Shown here piece by piece: positions 12,388 to 23,044 of a stretch of DNA of 64,000 nt (position 1 is the first letter of the stretch; each line of letters starts with the position of its first letter). The stretch is from Micropterix aruncella (Eukaryota; Arthropoda; Insecta; Lepidoptera; Micropterigidae). Made by a program: the position numbers and the translations under genes. Below the pieces are notes generated by a model. It searched no databases. It was not told the DNA's origin and was given only the letters and a program-made list of their open reading frames with translations. The stretch lies in the NCBI GenBank assembly GCA_944548615.1, contig OX155961.1, forward strand, positions 11,656,239 through 11,720,238, written 5' to 3'.

Positions 12388-13045
12388 GGCGGTGTCGACT
12401 ACAACGGGCGAACCCGACACCCCAGGCTGGTATAACGATATGTGATCTTTCTTTCAGCCGTGGGATGAGCGTAAAAGACAGAGACAAGACAAATCTACTG
12501 TCTAGCTATGCCAACATGCCCGACAGAGGCCAACGCCTTACGACGAGGCACCGGGATAGGTACCCAGCGGACAGCCTCGCGTCTACCTTTAGGATGCCTC
12601 CTACCTCCTGACTGGTTACAGGATCGAGGTCGCTTGCGCGGTCCTCTCCCTTACGCAGCGGTGATTCGGTGTACACCGAGTCTATCGCGGACCACAGCAT
12701 CCTTTGCCCGGCTGTTCACCAGGTATTGAGTAGCCGAATGGTCGTTTCAAGAGCAGTTGCTGTAAGGTTAACTACCCCCGCTCTAAAGGGGTCAGGGCCG
12801 TTTCCAGACTCCCGGCTATCAGTGGGAATGCACAATCGATTGGCTGATACCGCACGGTGCGCAAACCTGGCGCAGTAGCGCCCGGAGGTTGATTTCTAGG
12901 GGAAACTGGCCCGCAGGCCCAGAGTACTACCCAGGCTCGCACTTATGCTTGGAGGCTGCCGGATGGGTGTTGACCTGTGAGTTCGGCCGACCCTTACATA
13001 TGGGCCATAATGGCTCAACTGAACTGGGCCCATTAGCTTCCCTAT
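12388..13045 (+). repeat. GC-rich 'ACGGGCGAGCCCGT' family, long copy
   Basis: Best-preserved plus-strand copy of a family with at least twelve members here. It begins GTCGACTACAACGGGCGA.CCCGACACCCCAGG (the near-palindrome ACGGGCGA.CCCGT can form a hairpin close to the end). It then carries ACCGGGATAGGTACCCAGCG, CTTGCGCGGTCCTCTCCCTTACG, TCTATCGCGGACCACAGCATCC, AATCGATTGGCTGATACCGC, GGGGAAACTGGCCCGCAGG, and ends near GGGCCCATTAGCTTCC. All frames are short; I see no protein family. It lies about 300 bp beyond the KLF stop codon. Confidence 0.8.
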
Positions 13046-13351
13046 GCGGACAACAGAAAGCATTACATCTTAAAAGTTTAGGAATATTGAGATATACCGA
13101 TTGATACTAAGATTGCTTGGCGGTCCTAATGTGATGATCGCCTACTGTAGTTGTTTTTGTTTATCAGTATGTTAACACCTTCGTTAGCCTCTCTCTCTTT
13201 ATCCGCGTATCGTCATCATAGGAGCCTTAGATAATATAGTGTATTTATAGTTTCTTGGGTTCCTTCATTGTAGGGAAGGAATGGTCGGTTTGTCACTGGA
13301 CTTCACTAGAGAAGCAGGCACAGAGTCCACCGCTTCAGTGGCTGCTCGTTG

Positions 13352-13445
13352 TTAGGGCTCGGGCGAGGTGGAGCTTCGGCTGTGGTTGGGTCGCCGCTGC
13401 CTAAGGACGGAGGGGTCGAAGTTCGGATGGCGACGCGCGTGCTTA
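13352..13445 (-). CDS. KLF-family zinc-finger gene, terminal coding exon
   Basis: This is the last coding exon of a Krueppel-like transcription factor. Reading the minus strand, a pyrimidine-rich acceptor ending TTACAG is followed by T AAG CAC, and the frame runs to a TAA at 13354-13352. The first base completes a serine codon split by the intron (AG|T), giving ..HLSKHARRH, the end of zinc finger 3. The tail reads PNFDPSVLRQRR and then a Ser/Pro/Arg-rich stretch ending SPEP. A short tail after KHARRH with a NFxPxxL.RR motif resembles vertebrate KLF9/13/16 (BTEB subgroup) more than KLF10/11; that subgroup call is from memory. Expected role: nuclear factor binding GC/CACCC boxes. I see no strong AATAAA signal just downstream; a GC-rich repeat copy begins about 300 bp beyond the stop. 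Confidence 0.85.
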
Positions 13446-13788
13446 CTGTAACAAAGGAAAAACTTTATAAAACTTCTTGTATTACCTGTGAAATACGATA
13501 CTAACACGTGCTTAATAACGTACAAGACCCTACGGACGAACACGTCTTCGCGGGGATGTCTTATAAATAGAATCATTCAAAATAAATAAAAATGATGTCT
13601 ATTTCTATTTCTATATTGCTATTGAAACGAAATATTGACATCTCTTGTTAGTTATACCATTTATTATATAGCGTATTAGATTGCTACTTTATTTTCCCCG
13701 CGTGATGAAAAGCCATTGAAATAATAATACATTAATAGTTTTTTTTTAAAACACTAAAAACACGATTTGGGCTATGATACGATATTTG

Positions 13789-13985
13789 GCTATGATACGA
13801 TATTCCATCATGGAAAGCCAGTGCCTATCTTCCGGCTTCATCATCAGACCTTGAAACCTAACCGTAACCGTGGTCAAAGTTCATTACAAGACTTTTCTAA
13901 CAAGTCCAAACACAGCTATGATACGATGTTCCATCATGAAGTTCCAGTTCATATCTTCCGACTCCATCATCAGATCAGTTCGACA
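13789..13985 (+). repeat. 126-bp-period direct repeat
   Basis: GCTATGATACGAT.TTCCATCATG, TATCTTCCG.CT.CATCATCAGA occurs at 13789-13855 and again at 13915-13985, with an extra short copy of the first phrase at 13771. The 126-bp period is a multiple of three, so one frame repeats YDT.FHH....IFRLHHQ; I take this to be chance, not a protein, as it lies in the KLF intron. Confidence 0.6.
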
Positions 13986-14128
13986 GTACCATATTATTGT
14001 ATTGTCATCAGAACTACATACAGCTGCCAATTTTCATGACGCTACGATCCTTGGAAGATGGTTAAATTAGTTACCTTAAATTCCATTACATAGTTACATA
14101 CAGGTCGACCTAATAAAAGCGTGTTAAA

Positions 14129-15150
14129 AAGAACCTCGAACTTCAACAGAGATGACGGTTTTATATTCTTTACTATGTGGGAACCCTCTTCTTAAAATGT
14201 TTTCAATGTCCATCGCAGAACGCAGGGACGTAACAGATATAGCGAGTGTTGTGTGCACGGCGGATTTTCAAAATTTGCGCGTTTCGAAACCGCCGCCCCA
14301 CTACCACCATTATAATCTGCGCAGTGGCAGCGCTTTGCCGCCTACTCGCGGAATAAACGAATGACGGCGCTTTAGTCTACCGTGGACAACGGCCGTTTGC
14401 AACATTTATTTTTTTATTTTATTTTATTATTATTAAGGAAACTTACAGCTATTACAGGAGAAATATCAGAATTTTTATTTATAGGCTACAATGCCAGTTA
14501 AAAGTTTCCACTTAAAGATCGTAAAAATATACAGTCGCCTAGGAATGGGATAGGAGGAAGTGGAGGGGAATTAAAGTTATAAATTTTGTTTTTATAATAT
14601 TTTATTTAATTATTTTATTATTAGGGAAATTTTATGGTTTATTTTAATATTGAAGAAAGAAAAGAAAGAAGAAAAGAAAAAATATAATATAATTATTTCA
14701 CTCGTCTTTGAATATTGCTTTTCAGAAGACCCGGAATAAGAGTCTTGAGCGCAGTCGCAGTTGTATTAAACAGGTCAATTTCGCTTAGCTTGGTATTGCA
14801 GAAAAGAGATACTCGATAAAGGTAATTATTTTGGGCGTAGTTTGTGCTTACCTACTTGAGGTACATGAAATAAGTTGAATTGGCGATAAAGGCCGTGGGG
14901 GTACATGGAAATTTATAAGCTGAAGCAATTCAGAACAGTCGATAAAGCCATTTAATATCTTGTATAGGAATATTACATCTCAACTAACTCTTCTCATTTC
15001 TAATGGTATAAGCCCATGATAGTCACCAGCTTCGTTATAATCTGAAAAAGTTACATAAGACTGATTATAATGTAAGTTTTTTAAGAACATCGCCGAAACG
15101 TCGGGTGCTGCAAAATTCACGCGGTAAATTCGTTTTTAAACCTTTTTATA
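14129..15150 (+). mobile_element. Penelope-like element 3' fragment, split by a LINE
   Basis: The reading frame at about 14152-14364 gives NPLLKMF..., then ADFQNLR and HYNLRSGS, matching the C-terminus of the Penelope protein at 19900-20111 but diverged. The non-coding tail resumes at 15086 with CGCCGAAACGTCGGGT and ACGCGGTAAATTCG, as after the intact copy at 20150-20190. The two parts flank a 680-bp insertion with AACAT on both sides (14401-14405 and 15086-15090). The element is antisense to the host KLF gene and is non-functional. Confidence 0.8.
14406..15085 (-). mobile_element. LINE 3' fragment inserted in a Penelope copy
   Basis: T/A-rich at its left end (the A-rich 3' tail on the minus strand), with degenerate coding similarity at 14700-15060 to the C-terminal region of the LINE at 3672-5180. 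Target-site duplication AACAT. Because the intact Penelope sequence reads GCAACGTCACCG at the equivalent point, the boundary is well defined. 5'-truncated and dead. Confidence 0.65.
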
Positions 15151-15190
15151 ATTCATAATAAAAAGTAGAGACAAACAAACAAACATTTAC

Positions 15191-15341
15191 CTTAAATGGT
15201 CACTCCTCATGAATTTCTTATCGCAAACTGGGCAAGTGAAGTTCTTTTCTCCCGTGTGCGTGCGCGTGTGTCGAGCCAGTTCGTCGCTTCTTGCGAATCT
15301 CTTACCGCAATTACTCCAAATACAAGGAAAGGGCCGCTCTC
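15191..15341 (-). CDS. KLF-family zinc-finger gene, penultimate exon (fingers 2-3)
   Basis: On the minus strand the exon starts after a polypyrimidine tract and CCCCAG. It encodes the linker GERPFPC, then finger 2 (C-x4-C-x12-H-x3-H, helix [12 protein letters not shown]), the linker TGEKNF, and finger 3 up to RSDHL. It stops at AG|GTAAAT, a good donor. Phases fit: the incoming glycine codon is split after one base and the outgoing serine after two, matching the exon at 13352-13445. Finger-contact residues RSDEL and RSDHL are typical of KLF/Sp proteins. Finger 1 (expected SSHLKAH..THTG) must lie on an upstream exon above 15341; I did not find it. The exon is intact with no stops or shifts. Confidence 0.9.
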
Positions 15342-15831
15342 CTGGGGAAGAAAAAGAAAAAAGAATAAGGTATAGTTGGACCACGCAACAATGAAACGAG
15401 GGGCATAGACAATAATGTTAGATCCACATCTAAAATGTGTTGTATTTTATAATCTCCATATATTTTTGCTTCTAAAATAAATGTAGGAGCATATAAATAT
15501 GCTCCTATACTGTATTTTATAAATAAAACACTAAAACTAGTGGTCGTTCATTAAATCATGCTCGAAAATAGTCCTTTTTAAAAACGAAATGGCGCCGAAT
15601 TATGTTTTATATTTCAAAATCTTTTTCTCTTGAGAATGTTAGATAACAACCATTATTAGCTTAAAAAATTAAATTATTATCTTTTAAATAAAAGTAATCA
15701 GATAGTTGTGAAATTGCTTCTAATTTCACTAAAATGTTGTTGAATTGTTATACCCCTTTTTTGTGAAATAGAAGCTATTTTACACCTAATCTGTCACGGT
15801 AAATCTGTTCAATGCATTTATTAGGTAGGTG
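15342..15831. other. AT-rich sequence upstream of the KLF exon
   Basis: Presumed intron on the minus strand. The acceptor polypyrimidine tract lies at 15344-15365. No finger-1 exon recognised. Confidence 0.5.
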
Positions 15832-16140
15832 GGACTGCTCAACAAAAAAGGAGTGTAATGTGTTCAGGGTTCGTCTATGTATGTTTTCCGTTTCTTTATT
15901 CCACTATAACTTCTAAACGCTTGTACCGATTTAGAAGTGTGTGATATTGTTAGAATCGTTATGTCATCCTGAGTGTCACCTTAACTGGTACATTAACTGT
16001 CCTAATATCGAGTAAATAATTATGTAAATATAAAATTTACAAATGTCAATAAATGAACATAAATATATAATTTCAGTGTCAAATAAAAGGTCTGATTGAG
16101 CACATTCCCGAAATATACATCTATGTATATGGCAACTCCA
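15832..16140 (+). repeat. 'AAGGAGTGT' family copy
   Basis: Contains ACTGCTCAACAAAAAAGGAG, GTGTTCAGGGTTCGTCTATG, TTCCGTTTCTTTATTCCAC, AACTTCTAAACGCTTG, GATTTAGAAGTGTGTGATAT, then AATAAATGAACATAAATATA and AAAGGTCTGATTGAG. Abuts GC-rich family copies on its right. Confidence 0.75.
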
Positions 16141-16228
16141 CACGAAGTGCCAAATTTGCCGTTGGATGGCCGGGCTTTCATTATTTCTGTTGATTTATCT
16201 CTTTTATTATTTCTGTTGATTTCCCTGA

Positions 16229-16650
16229 CTTGGCCACGAAGACCCATTCTGTTCAGGGTTGGTCACACTTACGGGTCAACACCCATCCGACGGCCTCCAC
16301 GTATGAAGTGCGAGCCTGGGTAGGACTCTGGCCTTATGGTTAGTTTCCCCTAGGAATCAATCTTCTGGCGCTCCTGGACGGTCTGCGCTCCATGCGGCAT
16401 TGCCAATCGATTGCGCACTCTGACTAACAGTCGGGGGAGTCTGGAAGCAGTACTGTTTCCTATAGAGCGGGGGTGGTTGCGGACCTTGCGGCGACTGCTC
16501 TTGAAACGACCATCGGCTACCCGATCCTGGGTGAACAGCCGGGCAAAAGATGCCGTGGTCTTCTGCGCTCACTTCAGGGAGACAGAACGACTAATCGTTA
16601 AAATTTTCTGAGGTGACGGGCTCGCCCGCTGTAGTTGGCAACTCTACTTG
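16229..16650 (-). repeat. GC-rich family copy
   Basis: Reverse-strand copy: starts with the GGCCACGAAGACCCATTCTG end and finishes with GGTGACGGGCTCGCCCGCTG, TAGTTGGCA at 16645. Internal deletion relative to the copy at 12388. No coding content. Confidence 0.75.
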
Positions 16651-16679
16651 TTGATTTCTCTACTTGGTAATAGTTTCGT

Positions 16680-17370
16680 GCACCTTGGACCATTAGATCC
16701 AATGTGTTCTCGGGTCGGCCCAACTCACGGTTCAGCTCCTATTCAGTAGCGTCCTCGTGTGAGGGGCTACCCCGGGAAGACTCATGCGTCTCAGGCCTTA
16801 CATCTGGTGGATCGGTTTCCCTGGGGGATTGCCCTCTGGAGCTACTGGACGGTTTGCGCACCGTGCAGCGTCAGCCAATCGGTCTTGCACTCTGACTAAT
16901 TACTGAATGTGAATACTATGGAAATATACTGTCTACTAAGCAGCGGGGGTGGATGTTGACCTGTCGTCAACCACAAAATGACCAATTAGCTACCTGATCC
17001 TGAATTCAGAGCCGGGCAAAAGATGCCATTGGTCCGCAATAGATTCAAACTGAATAACCGCTGAATATACGGCGGGTAGAAGCTGCGCAAGTGACTTCGG
17101 TCCCGTCACCAGTCGAGAGGACGGATGGACGGATATATCCTGAAGATCAATTCCAGACGGAGATATCCTGTCAAAACTGGTAGCCAGGGTTACCTTCCTA
17201 GTGCCTCGCCGTGGGGCGTTGAACTCTGGCGGGTTCGTGGCTTTGCTGGACGGTAGGTTTGTATCGTCTTAAAGTCTTCTACGCTCACCTAACGTGAGAC
17301 AAAACGATAATTATCGTTAAAACTTCCTGGGGTGACGGGTTCGCCCGTTGTAGTTCGACCCCTCCAAATG
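16680..17370 (-). repeat. GC-rich family copy, second in tandem
   Basis: Begins CACCTTGGACCATTAGATCC and ends GGTGACGGGTTCGCCCGTTG, TAGTTCGAC. Same orientation as its neighbour at 16229, so two copies lie head to tail. Divergent internal segments (16920-17300). Confidence 0.7.
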
Positions 17371-17641
17371 TTAATTTCTCCGTTAATATGCGAAATTCAC
17401 TTAAATGCACTACTAGAAACGCATTACTTTGCTACGTGATTTCCTTGTTTGAAGTAGAAAGATACTTCCTCAAAACGTCATTTGTTAGTCAGTTTTTAAA
17501 TTGCGATTTTGAAACTCTTTTATAAGGTTAACAATGGAAAATTTTAAAATATGACGCACAATTACCCATTTGGTTCTACGGAAATATTTCGGATCTTGTA
17601 TTTTGAATGATCGGCTTTTGTAGCCGCAGTAATAGAAGTAA

Positions 17642-17952
17642 GGTGTAAGGTGTTAGATATACGCCAGCTGTTTGTGAAACAGTCACTGATGTTTTTCCAT
17701 CGAACCCTAGATAAACGACCACGAAGCCAGCAACACAGAACTACAAGAGCATCTGCAGGCTTGAATTATGCCGTTCCCCGAGTTAATTCAACATTTGCCC
17801 AAAGGCAATTAAACTTTATCGCACCCAAAATATTCAACCGTCTTGATGACATAAAAAAAATGAAAGTACCTTTTTATTCAATAAAAAAAAGGCTTCTTGA
17901 CGATATAGGTCGTTCAACGACAGAGAATGATCTTCTGCAAATCATCTCTTAG
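17642..17952 (+). pseudogene. LINE C-terminal fragment
   Basis: The frame reads LFVKQSLMFFHRT, HRTTRASAGLNYAVPRVNST, FAQRQLNFIAPKIFNRL and KKRLLDDIG, the characteristic tail of Jockey/CR1-type LINE polyproteins (R....L..P......FG...F..P..FN.LP). Only about 100 codons survive; no RT core. Stop at 17950-17952. Confidence 0.65.
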
Positions 17953-18001
17953 AAATAATATACCTGCATAAATGTGATATAAGATAATAAACATAATGAA
18001 A

Positions 18002-18953
18002 TCGAAGACTATCGCGGTTGTTTGACATTATAAATAGGATAGAAAACGAATTTACCGCGTGAAATTTGTAGGACCCGACGTTTCGGTGACGTTGCAGCCG
18101 CCGTTGTCTAGGGTAAACTGAAGAGCTGTCAGTCCGTTGTTTTGCGGGTAGGCCGCAAACCGCTGCCGCCACTGCGTAGGTTATAACGGTGGTGGGGGGC
18201 CGGGCTCGGAGCGCGGGAATTTTTAAAATCCGTCTTGCACACAACACTCACTGTATCCTGTTTTACGTCTTTGCGTTCGGCGTTCGGCGGCGGGAACATT
18301 TTAAGAAGAGGGTTCCACGTAGAAGAGAGTTTGTAGCCGTCATCTCTATTGAAGTTCGGAGTTCTTCTTATTTCAATGGCTTCCCGGATCATGCGAGGAA
18401 AGTAGAATTGTTCCTTGGATAGAACAATGGGATTTTGAAACTGCATCCAGTGGTTACTTCCGCTATCCAATATATGTTCGCAGATCGCCGATTTTTCTCG
18501 CTGAACGTTTTTAACAGCTTTGATGTGTTCTGTCAGTCGCGTGGCTATGGGCCGTTTCGTTTGTCCAACGTAGGCTAGACCGCAGCTGCATTCGACTTTA
18601 TACACACCCGGGGTTTGCAGTGGTATTACATCCTTTACAGGCCTCAAAAATCGAGCTATATTTTGGGTCGGTTTGAAGATCGTTTTTATATCGAATCTGT
18701 TTAGCATCTTACTTATTCGATCTGTCACGCCCTTGACGTATGGTAAGAATGCTCTTGATCTGCTCGGTTTTTGAGTTTCGTCCGTATTAGATCGTGTGCG
18801 TGTCTCGTGATATTTTCCGTATCCATTTTTCCTAAGGACATCATTGACATGTTCCATCTCCTTCGGAAAATGCTCAGTGTCGCATAGATCGCGTGCTCGA
18901 TTCACGAGCGACGTTTGCACTGAACGTAGATGGTAGGGATGATGGTGTGAGAT
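18002..18953 (-). mobile_element. Penelope-like element, 5'-truncated inverted copy
   Basis: Carries a 263-codon frame (18920 down to 18129) identical, apart from one Asn/Ser change in GSNHW/GSSHW, to the C-terminal part of the plus-strand copy: the linker and the GIY-YIG endonuclease. Its non-coding tail (CACGCGGTAAATTCG, then CAACCGCGATAGTC at the outer end) extends to about 18002. Head-to-head with the copy at 18954. Confidence 0.9.
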
Positions 18954-20210
18954 GGTGTAGCAATGGGATGCCCCGTATCGCCGATAGTTAGTGACCTATA
19001 TATGGAATATTTTGAGGAATTAGCCATAAAAACCTCCAAAATTAAACCCATTCTCTGGCTTCGCTACGTGGATGATACCTTCTGCATCCTGAAAGGCAAC
19101 ATTCAAACGGTGAAAGAATTCCTGGGTCATCTAAACTCCATACACCCAAAAATCAGTTTCACCTATGAAGTAGAGAAGGACGGCTCCTTACCATTTTTGG
19201 ATGTCAAAGTGACGAGGAGAAGTGACAATACTCTCGGACATACGGTATATCGGAAGCCCACACATACGGACAGATATTTGCATGCAAGCTCACACCATCA
19301 TCCCTACCATCTACGTTCAGTGCAAACGTCGCTCGTGAATCGAGCACGCGATCTATGCGACACTGAGCATTTTCCGAAGGAGATGGAACATGTCAATGAT
19401 GTCCTTAGGAAAAATGGATACGGAAAATATCACGAGACACGCACACGATCTAATACGGACGAAACTCAAAAACCGAGCAGATCAAGAGCATTCTTACCAT
19501 ACGTCAAGGGCGTGACAGATCGAATAAGTAAGATGCTAAACAGATTCGATATAAAAACGATCTTCAAACCGACCCAAAATATAGCTCGATTTTTGAGGCC
19601 TGTAAAGGATGTAATACCACTGCAAACCCCGGGTGTGTATAAAGTCGAATGCAGCTGCGGTCTAGCCTACGTTGGACAAACGAAACGGCCCATAGCCACG
19701 CGACTGACAGAACACATCAAAGCTGTTAAAAACGTTCAGCGAGAAAAATCGGCGATCTGCGAACATATATTGGATAGCGGAAGTAGCCACTGGATGCAGT
19801 TTCAAAATCCCATTGTTCTATCCAAGGAACAATTCTACTTTCCTCGCATGATCCGGGAAGCCATTGAAATAAGAAGAACTCCGAACTTCAATAGAGATGA
19901 CGGCTACAAACTCTCTTCTACGTGGAACCCTCTTCTTAAAATGTTCCCGCCGCCGAACGCCGAACGCAAAGACGTAAAACAGGATACAGTGAGTGTTGTG
20001 TGCAAGACGGATTTTAAAAATTCCCGCGCTCCGAGCCCGGCCCCCCACCACCGTTATAACCTACGCAGTGGCGGCAGCGGTTTGCGGCCTACCCGCAAAA
20101 CAACGGACTGACAGCTCTTCAGTTTACCCTAGACAACGGCGGCTGCAACGTCACCGAAACGTCGGGTCCTACAAATTTCACGCGGTAAATTCGTTTTCTA
20201 TCCTATTTAT
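18954..20210 (+). mobile_element. Penelope-like element (RT + GIY-YIG), 5'-truncated
   Basis: Frame 18963-20111 encodes 382 residues. Residues 1-45 hold RT motif GCPVSPIVSDLYMEYFEE and catalytic WLRYVDDTFCIL; residues 80-100 have SLPFLDVKVTR and VYRKPTHTDRYL, a Penelope signature. A linker follows, then the GIY-YIG endonuclease from about residue 220: GVYKVECSCGLAYVGQTKR, PIATRLTEH (catalytic Arg) and MIREAIEI (Glu). The Cys pair CSC and the C-terminal HRYNLRSGG region complete it. RT motifs upstream of GCPVSP are missing at the junction with the inverted copy. The remaining frame is intact. Tail: ACGTCACCGAAACGTCGGGT, then ACGCGGTAAATTCG. Confidence 0.93.
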
Positions 20211-20224
20211 AAAATAAACATAAT

Positions 20225-20500
20225 GTAACATATATGTCTATGTGTGTATGTATGTATATGTATATGTATATATGTGTATATGTATATGTGTGTGTATAAG
20301 TGTATGTGTCCTACGTCAGTCATGCTTCTCCACCCAAGTCTGAAAATAAATCGTATGCCCAGATACAGGCTATACTTGGCCTAGTTAGGCATGCGCTGCG
20401 CATGGTCATGTGAATGTGGGTCGTCGTTTACTTCGCAACATTACGTGGTATGACCATTTTATAAATTTTGCATGTTATGTTTAAAATAAATAAATTAAAA
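20225..20500 (+). repeat. TATG/TATA microsatellite and LINE-like A-rich 3' tail
   Basis: Microsatellite of TATG, TGTA and TATATG units at 20228-20310. It is followed by CTTGGCCTAGTTAGGC and an A-rich AAATAAATAAATTAAAAA end, similar in phrase (GCCTAGTTAGGC) to the LINE-tail insertion at 29773-30181. Likely a LINE 3' end without surviving coding sequence. Confidence 0.45.
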
Positions 20501-23040
20501 AAAAATACAATGGTTGGATCTTGTTATGATAAGTCTTCTATTCCGTTCTTTTTCTTATGATTGTTTATTTCCTATTCGTATTTAATAGTCATTCGATTTC
20601 CTTTCAGTGAGGAATTCGTGAGTTAGAGGTGTCTTACTACACCTTCAAATTTCATCTTTCGTCAAACTGCACTGAGAAAAATATTGGATTTCTTCTTAGA
20701 TTACCATTTTGTTATTACGGTTTTATATAGAATAACGATGTTTCAAACATAATTTTGTTGAATTACAAGGAATTTTGTTGAAACTCCATTACTCTATTAT
20801 ATGTATCAACAATGATTCATATGTCCGACTATAACCGTATATATACTACTACATGCTGTCATCTTAAAAGCGAGAATGTCGCGAGAAGGTCGCGACGTAA
20901 CTAAATAACATTATGTTATAACATTACAATACGGTAACTACCGTCACGATAACATCGTTACGCGTCACGTTAATTCATACAATTGTCTACAGTCCGCCTT
21001 TTATACGCCTTATATATAACACTTGTTGAAACATGCGTATTTCCGTATCAGCATCATTATATTTTTCTCAGTGTGCTTTTCCTTCTTTTTCCGGTTTTTA
21101 GTTTCAGGCTTCTTTTGATTTCATTTTTTCAATATTCTATAGGGTGAGGTCAATGCTATCGTTCTCCTTCTCCTTCTCTAACTGGAGTTGGCACGCACGC
21201 AACGACTTCCTAAATAAATTGCGGCAGCCCGATAATTTGACGCGCAAATATTTACTCACGTACTTCGTGTCCTAAGCCGGTGCTTGTCTTGTAGCTAAAA
21301 GGTTACAACGTAAGTCTGGAGACAGAGCCGAACAAAAGTGAAAAGAAAAACAAGACTAGTGTCGGGCTCTGCGCAGCCTTTCGAGAAGTTACAGCGAAAA
21401 GTGCCTGCTTTGCAACTCGTCATACCCAAAATATATACCTATGTCGAGGATAAAGGACCTAATGGTCCGTATTGTGTTTCTCGCAAGCTTAAACTAAGCT
21501 GGTGCTAAAAATTAGGAACTGCTTACATTCCTTCATTATTTTGTTGATATTCCGTTTAATCAAAATTAAGAACCGATCTTAAATCTTAAAATTTTCCGTT
21601 TGGTCTATTGCCGTTCCAAAGCGGGGTCTTAGTTTTAACATTTTAATTTTATCAACGTAATTGTGAACTTTAGATTAATTATTGTCAATTTTTACCAATA
21701 CAATGTAAAAATTTAGCTTTGAGAAACAACCTAATAAAACTAGAAGCGGTTAAAAAATGTCATAGATTCAAATACCTTGCGCACTTTACTCTACATTTAA
21801 TTAAGTGAAACCCACCCACAGTATTTATATCCTTTTGTGTGTCATGCCTAACGACGGGCGGCCGCCCGCCCACACTACGATGCCTACAGCAACGTTCTCC
21901 CCCGCGTTCCTGACCTTTCTTTGCGACAAAGACACTATTTTGTTCGCCTCTGAATTTCCTTTGCTTACAATTTATTTCTGTTGTATACCATTTCTCAGAC
22001 ACTTCTACTTTTAACACTGTTTCATTTGTCCCCAGAGGGACGATGGGTATACTGTGAACATTGTTATTACTCGTACATAATATTACTGTTCGTATTAATT
22101 TTATTCGTTTTTCATGGTATGATGTAGCTTTAACCCTTAGAAAGCTAGACATGGGAATGAAACTCACGACGGCATGTTTTCAACATACAAGTTTGTTTGA
22201 ATAACGGGATATTTACCGTGTGAATTGTGTTCGATGAGACTCTGATTTATTTATTCATTTTATATTATTTTATTTAAAATATTACCCGTTACGTATACGT
22301 ATTCACGTACAACATACGGCCGTGTCCATGACACAGCCATACCCCTTTTTTAACAAGGGGTTAAAAAAGAAGGGTATTGTTTTTTAACAAATACGTTGAA
22401 AAACAATGCTATATAGACTATTCGACGGATAATATGACACCCACTGAACGTAGATTTCTTCAGTGGATTAGGCAGTGGATTAGTCGTTCCTTACAAATTT
22501 GGCGAAATGTCTGCGAATGTACAGCGATACATCCAGTTATATAATGTATCACTGCTGGCGTAGTAAATACTATTAGGTTACTATCACACGCGAAAGAGCG
22601 TGTGAAATTAGCCTTTCATAAGCTAGTGATCGATGACGTCACTCTCGCACGGCCGGCATGCATCCGTCAGGAACGAGATCCATCTCCAAAACAAATAAGG
22701 CTTAGGTAGGTGGGCAGCGTGGTTGATAGGCGATATGAAGACAATAGGCCCACATTGCAAGGCAACGGCATCAGACAAAGCGCGCGTGTAACGCCCTGCA
22801 CGTCTTGTTATCTCGCCTCGTCGACTATATCAAGTTTACACGAACATTTGCGTATTTTATGCGGGGACAGATAGTGAGGGAAGAGGACAGGTACAATGTA
22901 TACAGATGCGGGCGATATGCGATAAATTTAAACCCAGCGGGGCGCCGTCCTTTTTACTTATCTCAACTATACAATATGTAAACACTCGCTTTTGATGACC
23001 ATTAACTTATTTCGTAGTTTAAATAAATTAAGTATATTGT
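20500..23040. other. Non-coding stretch
   Basis: No supported gene. Mixed AT-rich sequence with GC-richer patches at 21180-21420, 21840-21910 and 22640-22900, all without recognisable coding. A short perfect inverted repeat TCACACGC..GCGTGTGA lies at about 22585. Confidence 0.4.
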
Positions 23041-23044
23041 ATTA

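Larger units (their letters stand above)
13446..15190 (-). other. KLF intron with nested transposon insertions
   Basis: Intron of 1745 bp between the two KLF exons, GT at 15190-15189 and AG at 13447-13446 (minus strand). It holds a 126-bp-period direct repeat (13789-13985), a Penelope 3' fragment (14129-14405 plus 15086-15150) and a LINE 3' fragment (14406-15085) splitting that Penelope copy. An (ACAAAC)-type tail at about 15171-15185 lies within 10 bp of the splice donor. Confidence 0.8.

Noticed and set aside
12506..13104. Several short ORFs on both strands (also at 16357, 26624, 40559, 51719, 59618)
   Set aside because: They fall in copies of one GC-rich non-coding repeat, occur in different frames between copies and match no protein family.
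13767..14039. ORF with repeated YDT.FHH peptides
   Set aside because: Lies in the KLF intron on the opposite strand and owes its repeated peptide to a 126-bp DNA repeat; no family recognised.
18189..18422. 77-codon ORF duplicated at 19818-20051
   Set aside because: Antisense shadow of the Penelope endonuclease frame, duplicated because the element is inverted.
20100..20200. Complete hammerhead ribozyme in the Penelope end
   Set aside because: The GAAAC..GTC half is there but no CTGANGA core is found at a suitable distance; kept only as a question.
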